DNA of 64,000 nucleotides from Verrucosispora sp. NA02020 (GTDB lineage Bacteria; Actinomycetota; Actinomycetes; Mycobacteriales; Micromonosporaceae). This document shows, piece by piece, positions 16,366 through 23,525 of the stretch. Position numbers and translations under genes: made by a program. The notes beneath the pieces were generated by a model. That model was not told the DNA's origin and made no database searches. It saw only the letters and a list, made by a program, of their open reading frames with translations. The stretch covers positions 5,084,001-5,148,000 of the forward strand of contig NZ_CP054923.1 in NCBI RefSeq assembly GCF_013364215.1, read 5' to 3'. How positions within the stretch are numbered: the stretch's first letter is position 1; every line of letters begins with the position of its first letter.

Positions 16366-17351
16366 CGGGCGTCTCCGGCACCGACCGGCGCGCCGTCGGC
16401 GGCCAGCGAGGCGTGGATCATCTCGACCACCCGGACGGCGGCGAGGCCCTCCTCACCGGGCACCGGCGCGGGTGCGCCCTCGGCAGCCGCCCGGACGAAC
16501 TCCTCCACCTCGGTACGGATGTTGGACACGCCGGTGGCGGCGCGGCTGGGCCAGTTGCGGGTGTCGCCGTTGACCGCGCCGTCGGAGGTGGCGTGCAGCA
16601 GGTCGACGTGGCCGAGGTCGATCTCGACGGAGCCGTGCTCACCGACCACCCGCAGCCCGGCCAACGCCCGGTTGGGTCGCCCGTCGGGCAGCGTCCAGTT
16701 GTTCTCCATCGAGCCGATGACGTCACCGTCGTAGCGGACGGTCGCGTAGACGGCGTCGGCGTGGGCGGAGAGCACGGCCCGGCCGAGGGCGGACACCCGG
16801 ACCGCGGTCAGTCCGGTGACGAAGCGGACCAGGTCGGCGTCGTGGATGCCGAGGAACCACGCCACGCTGGTGCGTTCCGAGGGGCGTACGGCCACCGTGC
16901 GGGTGGTGTCGCGCCAGACGTCGACGTGCCACAGGGGACCGAGCTCACCGGAGCGGACCAGCTCGCGGGCGCGGACCACGCGGGGGTCGAAGCGCAGGAT
17001 GTGACCGACCGAGAGGGCGTGCGGGTCGGGTCGGGCGTCGAGGATCTTCTGCGCGTCCGCCGAGCTGGTGGCCAGCGGCTTCTCGACCAGCACCCGTACC
17101 CCGGCCCGCAGGAACGGGATGGTGGTCTGCGGGTGCAGGTGGTCCGGGGTGCAGACGCTGACCACGTCGACCCGGTCGAGCAGCTCCTCGACGTCGCGGT
17201 GCACGGGTACGCCGAACCGGTCGCGGAGCGGCTGTTCCGCAGCGGGATCGGGCTCGACCAGACCGACCAGGTCGACCCCCGGGTGCTGGTGGTAGATCCC
17301 GGCGTGGAGCTGACCCATCCAGCCCATCCCCACGACTGCCGCTCTCAACAT
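16362..17351 (-). CDS. Gfo/Idh/MocA-family oxidoreductase
   Basis: 329 residues; first gene of the minus-strand catabolic operon. It has an N-terminal Rossmann domain ('AAVVGMGWMGQLHAGIY'), 'SVCTPDHLHPQTTIPFLRAG' and 'RVLVEKPLATS', the EKP motif that positions the cofactor and substrate. The C-terminal alpha/beta domain has 'FLGIHDADLVRFV'. The family oxidises sugars, inositols and related polyols with NAD(P). The ATG at 17351 has GGAGAG upstream. It faces the RraA-like gene across a 160-bp intergenic region with operator-like dyads. Confidence 0.9.
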   Translation of the reverse strand: MLRAAVVGMGWMGQLHAGIYHQHPGVDLVGLVEPDPAAEQPLRDRFGVPVHRDVEELLDRVDVVSVCTPDHLHPQTTIPFLRAGVRVLVEKPLATSSADAQKILDARPDPHALSVGHILRFDPRVVRARELVRSGELGPLWHVDVWRDTTRTVAVRPSERTSVAWFLGIHDADLVRFVTGLTAVRVSALGRAVLSAHADAVYATVRYDGDVIGSMENNWTLPDGRPNRALAGLRVVGEHGSVEIDLGHVDLLHATSDGAVNGDTRNWPSRAATGVSNIRTEVEEFVRAAAEGAPAPVPGEEGLAAVRVVEMIHASLAADGAPVGAGDAR

Positions 17352-17424
17352 CGTCTCTCCGTCTCTCGCGGTTCGGTCGGCTCGGATGCAGCCAGCGCAA
17401 CCTGTTGCAGGGATTCCTACCAGC

Positions 17425-17493
17425 CCATTCCACAGGCTGCAAGGGATGTTCTGAGAATGGAACGTCATGTACTGTCCGTGCAACCACGTTCCA
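17425..17493. promoter_or_regulatory. Divergent promoter with candidate IclR-type operators
   Basis: The 160-bp gap between the two catabolic arms holds two related dyads. CCATTC (17425-17430) is inverted as GAATGG (17455-17460). TGGAACG (17458-17464) is inverted as CGTTCCA (17487-17493), 22 bases between the arms. The TGGAA/TTCCA half-site recalls IclR-family operators, and an IclR regulator ends the plus arm. The region is less GC-rich than its surroundings. Binding is inferred. Confidence 0.5.
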
Positions 17494-17511
17494 ATCAATG
17501 AATGGAGTTCG

Positions 17512-18168
17512 ATGGAAACCCCGCCGGTCGAGGAGATCTGCCGCCGCTTCGGCAAGCTCTACGTGGCGGCGATCGCCGACGCGCTGGACGATGCCGGGCT
17601 GTGGCACCAGGTGATGACCGATGTGCTGCCGCTGACCACCGACATGGCGGTGGCGGGCGTGGCCTTCACCGCGCTGGGCCGCCCCGAACGAAGCACCGAC
17701 CGTTCCGTACGCCTGGGTGCCCGGATGATCGACGAGCTCTCCGCAGGCGAGGTCGCGGTCTTCGACTGCGCCGGTGACCGGACGGTCGGCCACTGGGGCG
17801 AGTTGCTGACCAACGGCGCCATGGCGCGCGGCGCTGTTGGCGCCGTCATCGACGGCGGTGTCCGCGACACCGGCGCGATCCTGCCGCTGAAGTTCCCGGT
17901 CTTCAACCGGTTCCGCAGCGCCCGCGACGCGAAGGGCCGCTGGAACGTCGTCGACATGCAGTCCCCGGTGGTCTGCGGCGGCGTCCCCGTGCACCCGGGC
18001 GACATCATCGTCGGCGACAGCGACGGGGTCGTCGTCGTCCCCCGCGCGATCGCGATGGACGTGCTCGTCGAGGCCGAGGCGACGGTCCGCACCGAGACGG
18101 AGATCCGGCAGCGGGTCCGGGCCGGGGAGTCGGTGGGCGCCCTCTACCAGCAGTACGAGCGGTTCTGA
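17512..18168 (+). CDS. RraA-like protein (HMG/CHA aldolase, oxaloacetate decarboxylase type)
   Basis: 218 residues. The core 'TVGHWGELLTNGAMARGAVG' followed by 'VIDGGVRDTG' is the RraA/MenG-like signature, where Arg and Asp of 'GGVRD' bind the substrate and metal. Catabolic members cleave 4-hydroxy-4-methyl-2-oxoglutarate or similar 2-oxo acids to pyruvate; others only bind RNase E. The metabolic setting favours an aldolase/lyase role. The ATG at 17512 has GGAG upstream; a GTG-type start further upstream would place coding over the operator and was rejected. First gene of the plus arm. Confidence 0.85.
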   Translation: METPPVEEICRRFGKLYVAAIADALDDAGLWHQVMTDVLPLTTDMAVAGVAFTALGRPERSTDRSVRLGARMIDELSAGEVAVFDCAGDRTVGHWGELLTNGAMARGAVGAVIDGGVRDTGAILPLKFPVFNRFRSARDAKGRWNVVDMQSPVVCGGVPVHPGDIIVGDSDGVVVVPRAIAMDVLVEAEATVRTETEIRQRVRAGESVGALYQQYERF

Positions 18169-18170
18169 CC

Positions 18171-19217
18171 ATGGGCGGCAGTGCACCCTCCTGGGGTCGC
18201 CTGGACCCCCGGCTGACCGACACCGTGCGGGCCCTGCCCCGCGTCGGGATCCACCGCTGGCCGGTCACCTGCTGGCCGGCGCCCCGCCTGCACCCGGCCG
18301 GCAACCCCGTCGTGATCGCCGAGGAGCACGGCGGGTTCGCCTTCGGCGGCAACAAGGTCCGTCAGGTCGACGTCCTGCTCGGCCAGGCCCGCGAGGCCGG
18401 CGCCGACACGGTCGTCACCTCGGCCGGACCGCACTCCAACCTCTGCCGGGTGGTGGCCGCCGCCGCCCGCGCCGCCGGCCTCGACGTGCACCTCGTGCTG
18501 CGCGGCGAACCACCGGCCGAACCCAGCCGCAACCAGGTGCTCTACGAGCTGGCCGGGGCCCGCCTGCACTGGGTACGCACCACCGACGCCTTCGATCCCG
18601 TCCAGGCGCAGACCATGACCGCCATCGCCGAGCAGGGCCGCACGACCGGGGCGACGACCGCCGTCATCGACGTGCGGACCGCGCCCGGAAGCACGCTCTG
18701 CGCGCTGGCCACCACCGCCGCCGTCGACGAACTCGCCGACACCCTCGCCGACAGGCCACCGGACCGGATCATGCTCGCCGGTGGGGCCGGCAACACCGCC
18801 GGCGGCGTCCTGGCCGCGCTGGCCGCCCGCCGTGCCACGGTCGGCCTGGTGGTCGCCTCGGCGCTCGCCCCGGCGGCCCAGCTGCGGGCACTGGTCCGCG
18901 ACCGGGCAGCCGCCGCGCTCGACCGGGTCGGGCTGCCCGCCGCCCTGCTCGACGAGGTGGACCTGGAGGTCACCGACGGCCAGCTCGGGGGCGGCCACGG
19001 GGTGCCCACCGAGGCGGCCGTCGCCGCCCAACGGGCCACCGCGCGGGCCAGCGGCGCGTTCCTCGACCTGACCTACAACAGCAAGGCGATGGCGGCGCTG
19101 CTCGCCGACGACCGTCCCGGCTCGTGGCTGTTCCTGCACACCGGCGGCTCACCCAACGTCTTCGCCCCGCACCCGTTCCCGGCCGACGTCCCGCACACCG
19201 ACGAAGGAGCACCGTGA
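18171..19217 (+). CDS. PLP-dependent ACC deaminase / D-cysteine desulfhydrase-family enzyme
   Basis: 348 residues, fold-type II PLP enzyme. 'FAFGGNKVRQVD' carries the Schiff-base Lys, 'SAGPHSNLCRVVAAAA' binds the substrate carboxylate or PLP, and 'LHTGGSPNVFA' is the C-terminal PLP contact. Members deaminate or desulfhydrate small amino acids, releasing a 2-oxo acid and ammonia through an enamine/imine. It lies two bases after the RraA-like gene and overlaps the creatininase gene by four. RidA two genes downstream would hydrolyse the imine intermediate, so the set is chemically coherent. Substrate amino acid unknown. Confidence 0.88.
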   Translation: MGGSAPSWGRLDPRLTDTVRALPRVGIHRWPVTCWPAPRLHPAGNPVVIAEEHGGFAFGGNKVRQVDVLLGQAREAGADTVVTSAGPHSNLCRVVAAAARAAGLDVHLVLRGEPPAEPSRNQVLYELAGARLHWVRTTDAFDPVQAQTMTAIAEQGRTTGATTAVIDVRTAPGSTLCALATTAAVDELADTLADRPPDRIMLAGGAGNTAGGVLAALAARRATVGLVVASALAPAAQLRALVRDRAAAALDRVGLPAALLDEVDLEVTDGQLGGGHGVPTEAAVAAQRATARASGAFLDLTYNSKAMAALLADDRPGSWLFLHTGGSPNVFAPHPFPADVPHTDEGAP

Positions 19218-20053
19218 TCAACGACTACCGACTCCACCACATGACCTGGCCGCAGGTACGCGAGGCGCTGACCACGGCCACCGTCGGTGTCATCCCGTTC
19301 GGCGCCACCGAGCAGCACGGCCCCGCCCTGAAGGCCGGCATCGACTACCGGATCGCGGAACGGCTGGCCGAGGAGGTGGTCGCCGCCGCCGACGGTACGG
19401 CCCTGATGACGCCACCGATCCCGGTCGGCTTCTCCCCGCACCACATGGACTTCCCCGGCACCCTGACCGCCCGGGTGAGCACCCTCTGCTCGCTGCTGGA
19501 GGACTACCTGTCCAGCCTGGCCCGGCACGGCCTGGAACGGTTCGTCATCATGAACGGCCACGGCGGGAACCTGGCCTTCCTGCCCGCCTTCCTGACCGAG
19601 TACAAGCAGCGCACCGGGCACACCGTGGCGGTGGTCCACTGGTCGATGATGGGCCGCGACGTGGTGGTGGACATCGCCCAGTCCGAGATGTACGGCCACG
19701 CCTGCGAGGTGGAGACGAGCCTGGCGCTGCACCTGGTGCCGGACGTGGTGGTGACCGAGGAACTGGGCGGCCCCGCTCCCCTGCTGCCCTCGGCACACGA
19801 GCTGCTGCGCGGCCAGGCCATCCCGGACCGGGCCGTCGGCGGGTTCACGCCCCGGTCGCTGGCCGAGTTCAGCACCAACGGCGCGCTCGGCGACCCGGCC
19901 AAGCACGACGTCGAGAAGGGCCGCAAACTCTTCGAGGCGGTCCGGGACCGGACGGTCACGCTGATCCGGCACCTCGCCGAGGCACCGACGGCGGGCGCGA
20001 TCAGTGCCGAGCGGGCCGCCGCGATCAGCACGGACTGGGGCACGCGCGGATGA
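19214..20053 (+). CDS. Creatininase-family amidohydrolase
   Basis: 279 residues. Metal-ligand segments typical of creatininase are visible: 'VIPFGATEQHGPAL' (Glu and His), 'IDYRIAERLAEEV' (Asp), 'VIMNGHGGNLAF' (His) and 'GHACEVETSLAL' (Glu). The family opens cyclic amides such as creatinine or acts on related formamides and lactams with two metal ions. The GTG at 19214 overlaps the previous stop (GTGA) and has GAAGGAG just upstream. In this operon it probably releases an amine or amino acid for the PLP enzyme. It is unlikely to be true creatinine degradation because creatinase and sarcosine oxidase are absent. Confidence 0.88.
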   Translation: MINDYRLHHMTWPQVREALTTATVGVIPFGATEQHGPALKAGIDYRIAERLAEEVVAAADGTALMTPPIPVGFSPHHMDFPGTLTARVSTLCSLLEDYLSSLARHGLERFVIMNGHGGNLAFLPAFLTEYKQRTGHTVAVVHWSMMGRDVVVDIAQSEMYGHACEVETSLALHLVPDVVVTEELGGPAPLLPSAHELLRGQAIPDRAVGGFTPRSLAEFSTNGALGDPAKHDVEKGRKLFEAVRDRTVTLIRHLAEAPTAGAISAERAAAISTDWGTRG

Positions 20054-20544
20054 GCGGCACCGAGGACACCTCCCCCGAGCGCCGCCTCGCCGACCTCGGC
20101 ATCACGCTGCCACCGGCCCGTACCGCCTCCGGGGCGTACGACACGGTGGTAGTCAGCGGCGACCTGGCCGTCCTCTCCGGACACGGCCCGGTCCGCCCGG
20201 GGCATCCGCTGCCCACCGGCAAGCTCGGCGCCGAGCTGAGCGTGCCGGACGGGCAGGCGGCGGTACGCCAGGCGACGCTGAACCTGCTCGCCACCCTGCG
20301 CGCCGCCGCCGGTTCGCTCGACGACGTGGAGCAGTTGTTGACGCTCACCGTGGCGATCAACGCCACGCCCGCGTTCACCGACCACGTCCCGGTCGCCGAC
20401 ACCGCCTCGGAGCTGCTGCGGGACGTCTTCGGCGACCGGGGGCGGCACGCGCGGTCGGCGCTGGGGCACTCGTCACTGCCCTTCGACGTCCCGGTGTCAC
20501 TGGCGTTGACCGCCCGGATCCGGGGCCGAAATACCCAGGTCTGA
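20050..20544 (+). CDS. RidA (YjgF/YER057c/UK114) family protein
   Basis: 164 residues; longer than the core 130-residue fold because of an N-terminal extension. 'LAVLSGHGPVRPG' and the late 'FDVPVSLALTARI' fit the RidA fold; the usual terminal 'EIEAIA' segment is replaced, so it is a divergent branch (YjgF-like, Endoribonuclease L-PSP type). RidA proteins hydrolyse reactive enamines or imines made by PLP enzymes, here probably the deaminase two genes upstream. The start overlaps the creatininase stop (ATGA). Confidence 0.78.
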   Translation: MSGTEDTSPERRLADLGITLPPARTASGAYDTVVVSGDLAVLSGHGPVRPGHPLPTGKLGAELSVPDGQAAVRQATLNLLATLRAAAGSLDDVEQLLTLTVAINATPAFTDHVPVADTASELLRDVFGDRGRHARSALGHSSLPFDVPVSLALTARIRGRNTQV

Positions 20545-20569
20545 AACCGAGATTGGCCCGGCCGGCCGC

Positions 20570-20575
20570 TACAGT
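20570..20575 (+). promoter_or_regulatory. Candidate -10 element (TACAGT) before the IclR gene
   Basis: TACAGT fits the TAnnnT pattern of actinobacterial -10 boxes and lies in the 64-bp gap after ridA, giving the regulator its own promoter. Four bases later an ATG (20580) opens a 10-codon frame, 'MPQPDIRGRT', whose stop overlaps the IclR GTG by four bases (GTGA). Confidence 0.4.
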
Positions 20576-20608
20576 GTCGATGCCGCAACCCGATATCAGA
20601 GGACGCAC

Positions 20609-21406
20609 GTGACTTCCGACAACGGATCGAATCAGAGCATCCTGCGAGCAGTGGCGATCCTCGACGCCTTCCTGCTCGGGCGCCCCGAGTTGCGGGTCAC
20701 CGACGTGGCGCGGCAGGCCGGGCTCGGTGTCTCCACCGCGTCCCGGCTGCTGAGCACCCTGGAATCCCTCGGCCTGGTGGAACGCGACCCGATCTCCAAC
20801 CTCTATCGGTTGGGTCCGAAGACGGTGACCCTCGGCGGTGTGGCCCTCAACCAGTCCCCCGTCTACCGCGCCGCCCGCCAGACCGCCCAGAACCTCGCCG
20901 CCGAGCACGGTCTCGGCGTCAACCTCGCGATCCGTCGCGACGACCAGGGCTTCTACCTGGGCAACTTCGAGGGTCGCTCGGCACCCCGGGCGTTCTCGCT
21001 GATCGGTCAGTCGATCCCGCTGCACGCCACCGGCCTGGGCAAGGCACTACTGCTCGGCGTCGACCCGGCACAGCGGCGGGTGCTGCTGGGCGAGAACCTG
21101 GTCGGGTTCACCCACCGCACCATCACCGACCATGACCGCCTCGACGCCGAACTGGCCACGAGCGGGTCGCGCGGCTACTCGACCGAGGAGGAGGAACTCG
21201 CCCTCGGTCGGGCCTGCCTCGCCGCGCCCATCCGCAACGCCTCCGGCGAGATCGTGGCCGCGCTCTCCATCTCCGGCCCGCTCTCCGCGATCAACCTGGC
21301 CGCCCGGGAGGCGGCCCTGGCGACCGCGGTGATCGAGGCCGCCGACGCGGTGAGCGTCGCCCTCGGCCATCACGGCCCCGCCCGGGTCATCGTCAGCCAA
21401 CGCTGA
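20609..21406 (+). CDS. IclR-family transcriptional regulator
   Basis: 265 residues. The N-terminal winged helix ('SILRAVAILDAFLLGRPELR', then 'VARQAGLGVSTASRLLSTL') is followed by the IclR effector domain ('IPLHATGLGKALLLG', 'GYSTEEEELALGRACLAAPI'). IclR proteins often repress catabolic operons until a pathway metabolite binds. It closes the plus arm and is the obvious regulator of the whole locus, probably acting on the dyads at 17425-17493. The GTG at 20609 has AGAGGA upstream. Confidence 0.9.
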   Translation: MTSDNGSNQSILRAVAILDAFLLGRPELRVTDVARQAGLGVSTASRLLSTLESLGLVERDPISNLYRLGPKTVTLGGVALNQSPVYRAARQTAQNLAAEHGLGVNLAIRRDDQGFYLGNFEGRSAPRAFSLIGQSIPLHATGLGKALLLGVDPAQRRVLLGENLVGFTHRTITDHDRLDAELATSGSRGYSTEEEELALGRACLAAPIRNASGEIVAALSISGPLSAINLAAREAALATAVIEAADAVSVALGHHGPARVIVSQR

Positions 21407-21576
21407 GCACTGCCGGCGGACGTCCCGGCGCACGGCCCCTACCGCGCACCGAGAGCCGGGTAGGTCGGCCGGGCGCCTCGACGGCGTACCCGAGGAATGC
21501 ATGGTTTTGTCCTGGAAAGCCGGGGAAAGCCGGGCCCACCCTTCGCGGGGTGAGCCCGACCGGAAAGGCGGACCAG

Positions 21577-23418
21577 GTGAGCGCAGACCACACCCTCGTA
21601 CCGGCGGACCCGTGGCCACTACCCCGGGACGCCACCGTCGCCGACCACATCGTGCAGCGGCTCGCCTGCTGGGGTGTGCGGCGGTACTTCGGGTTCCCCG
21701 GTGACGGCATCAACGGCATGACCTCCGCCCTGCAACGCACCGACGAGCAGGCGCAGTTCGTCCAGGTACGCCACGAGGAGACCGCCGGCTTCGCCGCGTG
21801 CGCCCACGTCAAGTACGGCGGCGGGCCGATCGGCTGCGTGCTGGTCACCAGCGGTCCGGGTGCCATCCACGCCCTCAACGGTCTCTACGACGCCAAGCTG
21901 GACCACCAGCCGGTGGTGGCGCTGGTCGGGCACACCGCCACCACCGCCGAGGGCGGCGGCTACTACCAGGAAGTGGACCTGCTCGCGCTCTACAAGGACG
22001 TCGCGGCGGCCTTCCTCGCCCAACTCGACCACCCCTCCCAGGTACGCCACCTGGTCGACCGGGCCTGCCGGACCGCGCTGGCCCGGCGTACCGTCACCGC
22101 GCTGGTGCTGCCGCTCGACGTGCAGGACCTCGCCGCCGTCCCCGACCCGCCGCACGCGCACGGCTACTACCACACCAGCAGCGTGCCGAGCAGCAGCCCG
22201 ACCGTGCCGCCGGAGGCCGACGTCCGGCACGCCGCCGAGGTGCTGGGCAGCGGCGAGCGGGTGGCCATGCTGGTCGGGCAGGGCGCCCTCGGCGCCGAGA
22301 ACGAGGTCCGCGAGATCGCCCACCGGCTCGGTGCCGGGGTGGCCACCGCGCTGCTCGGGTTCACCACGGTCGACCACCGGGAACCCTGGGTCACCGGCGC
22401 CATCGGCCTGCTCGGCACCCGCCCGAGCTGGCAGCTGATGAAGGAGTGCGACCGGCTGCTGATCGTGGGCAGCAACATGCCGTACTCGGAGTTCTATCCG
22501 GCACCCGGGCAGGCCCGCGCGGTGCAGATCGACATCGACGGCACCCAGCTCGGCCTGCGCTACCCGACCGAGGTGAACCTGACCGGCGACGCCGCACCCA
22601 CCCTGCGGGCCCTGCTGCGCGAACTCGGGCCGGGACCGGGACCGACCCGCTGGCGGCAGAGCATCGCCGGCGCCACCGCCGCCTGGCGACAGGCCCAGCG
22701 GGACCTGGCCGCGCAGCAGGCCGACCCGGTCAACCCGCAGATGCTCTTCGCCAGCCTCAGTGACCGGCTGCCGGACGACGTCATGCTCGCCGTCGACTGC
22801 GGCACCGCCACCGCCTGGTACGCCCGCCACCTCCAGGTCCGGCCCGGGATGCTGGCCAGCCTCTCCGGCACCCTGCTCTCCATGGGCGGCGCGATGCCGT
22901 ACGCCCTGGCGGCGAAGTTCGCCCACCCGGACCGTCCGCTGATCGCCCTGATCGGTGACGGCGCGATGCAGATGAACGGCGTCAACGAGCTGATCACCGT
23001 GGCCAAGTACTGGCGCGGCTGGGCCGACCCGCGCTTCGTGGTGCTGGTCCTCAACAACCGGGACCTGGCGTTCGTCAGCTGGGAGCAGCGCTCCACCGAG
23101 GGCACCCCGATGTTCCCGGACAGCCAGCAACTGCCCGACATCGCCTACCACCAGTGGGGCGAGGTGCTGGGGTTGCGCGGCGAACTCGTCGACCACCCCG
23201 ACCAGGTGTCGCAGGCGTGGGACCGGGCGCTGCGCGCCGACCGTCCGACGGTGATCAACGCCCTGGTGGACCCGGCCGAACTGATGATGCCGCCGCACTT
23301 CACCACCGAGCAGGCCCGCAAGACCGCCGCCGCGATGCTGCGCGGCGACACCGACTGGGCGGGCATCATCCGCCGCGGCCTGCCCAGCGTCGTCAGCACG
23401 TACCGCCCGCGCCGCTGA
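21577..23418 (+). CDS. Thiamine-pyrophosphate enzyme, pyruvate oxidase / acetolactate synthase family
   Basis: 613 residues with three domains: PYR ('FGFPGDGINGMTSAL', activating Glu in 'QVRHEETAGFAA'), central ('VAMLVGQGALGAENEV') and PP ('IALIGDGAMQMNGVNELITV' to 'VLNNRDLAF', the GDG...NN metal-TPP motif). Such enzymes decarboxylate pyruvate or other 2-oxo acids. The overall layout is nearest PoxB-type quinone dehydrogenases, but the C-terminal membrane-binding tail is not obvious. The GTG at 21577 has GGAAAGGCGG in front; a GTG at 21550 lacks one. It stands alone, with a palindromic repeat after the stop. Confidence 0.85.
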   Translation: MSADHTLVPADPWPLPRDATVADHIVQRLACWGVRRYFGFPGDGINGMTSALQRTDEQAQFVQVRHEETAGFAACAHVKYGGGPIGCVLVTSGPGAIHALNGLYDAKLDHQPVVALVGHTATTAEGGGYYQEVDLLALYKDVAAAFLAQLDHPSQVRHLVDRACRTALARRTVTALVLPLDVQDLAAVPDPPHAHGYYHTSSVPSSSPTVPPEADVRHAAEVLGSGERVAMLVGQGALGAENEVREIAHRLGAGVATALLGFTTVDHREPWVTGAIGLLGTRPSWQLMKECDRLLIVGSNMPYSEFYPAPGQARAVQIDIDGTQLGLRYPTEVNLTGDAAPTLRALLRELGPGPGPTRWRQSIAGATAAWRQAQRDLAAQQADPVNPQMLFASLSDRLPDDVMLAVDCGTATAWYARHLQVRPGMLASLSGTLLSMGGAMPYALAAKFAHPDRPLIALIGDGAMQMNGVNELITVAKYWRGWADPRFVVLVLNNRDLAFVSWEQRSTEGTPMFPDSQQLPDIAYHQWGEVLGLRGELVDHPDQVSQAWDRALRADRPTVINALVDPAELMMPPHFTTEQARKTAAAMLRGDTDWAGIIRRGLPSVVSTYRPRR

Positions 23419-23429
23419 GCCTGCGCGCA

Positions 23430-23477
23430 AGGAAGGGTCCCCTGCTATCGCCTCGCGTATAGCAGGGGACCCTTCCT
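23430..23477. repeat. Dispersed palindromic element, copy 1 (terminator-like)
   Basis: AGGAAGGGTCCCCTGCTAT at 23430-23448 is perfectly inverted at 23459-23477 with a 10-base loop. It lies between the convergent TPP-enzyme and penicillin-binding-protein genes, so it may end transcription from both sides. Related elements occur at 25870-25919 and 33672-33719. I associate this palindrome family with Micromonospora genomes from memory. Confidence 0.85.
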
Positions 23478-23525
23478 AACTTCACTACCGTGCGCCGGCA
23501 CGCCCCGCGCGAGATGCAGCGGAGA

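Noticed and set aside
13915..16734. 939-codon plus-strand open frame
   Set aside because: Shadow of the DppB, aldehyde dehydrogenase and MocA genes; low-complexity composition.
19214..20053. Creatinine degradation pathway
   Set aside because: Creatinase, sarcosine oxidase and related transport genes are absent; neighbours indicate another substrate.
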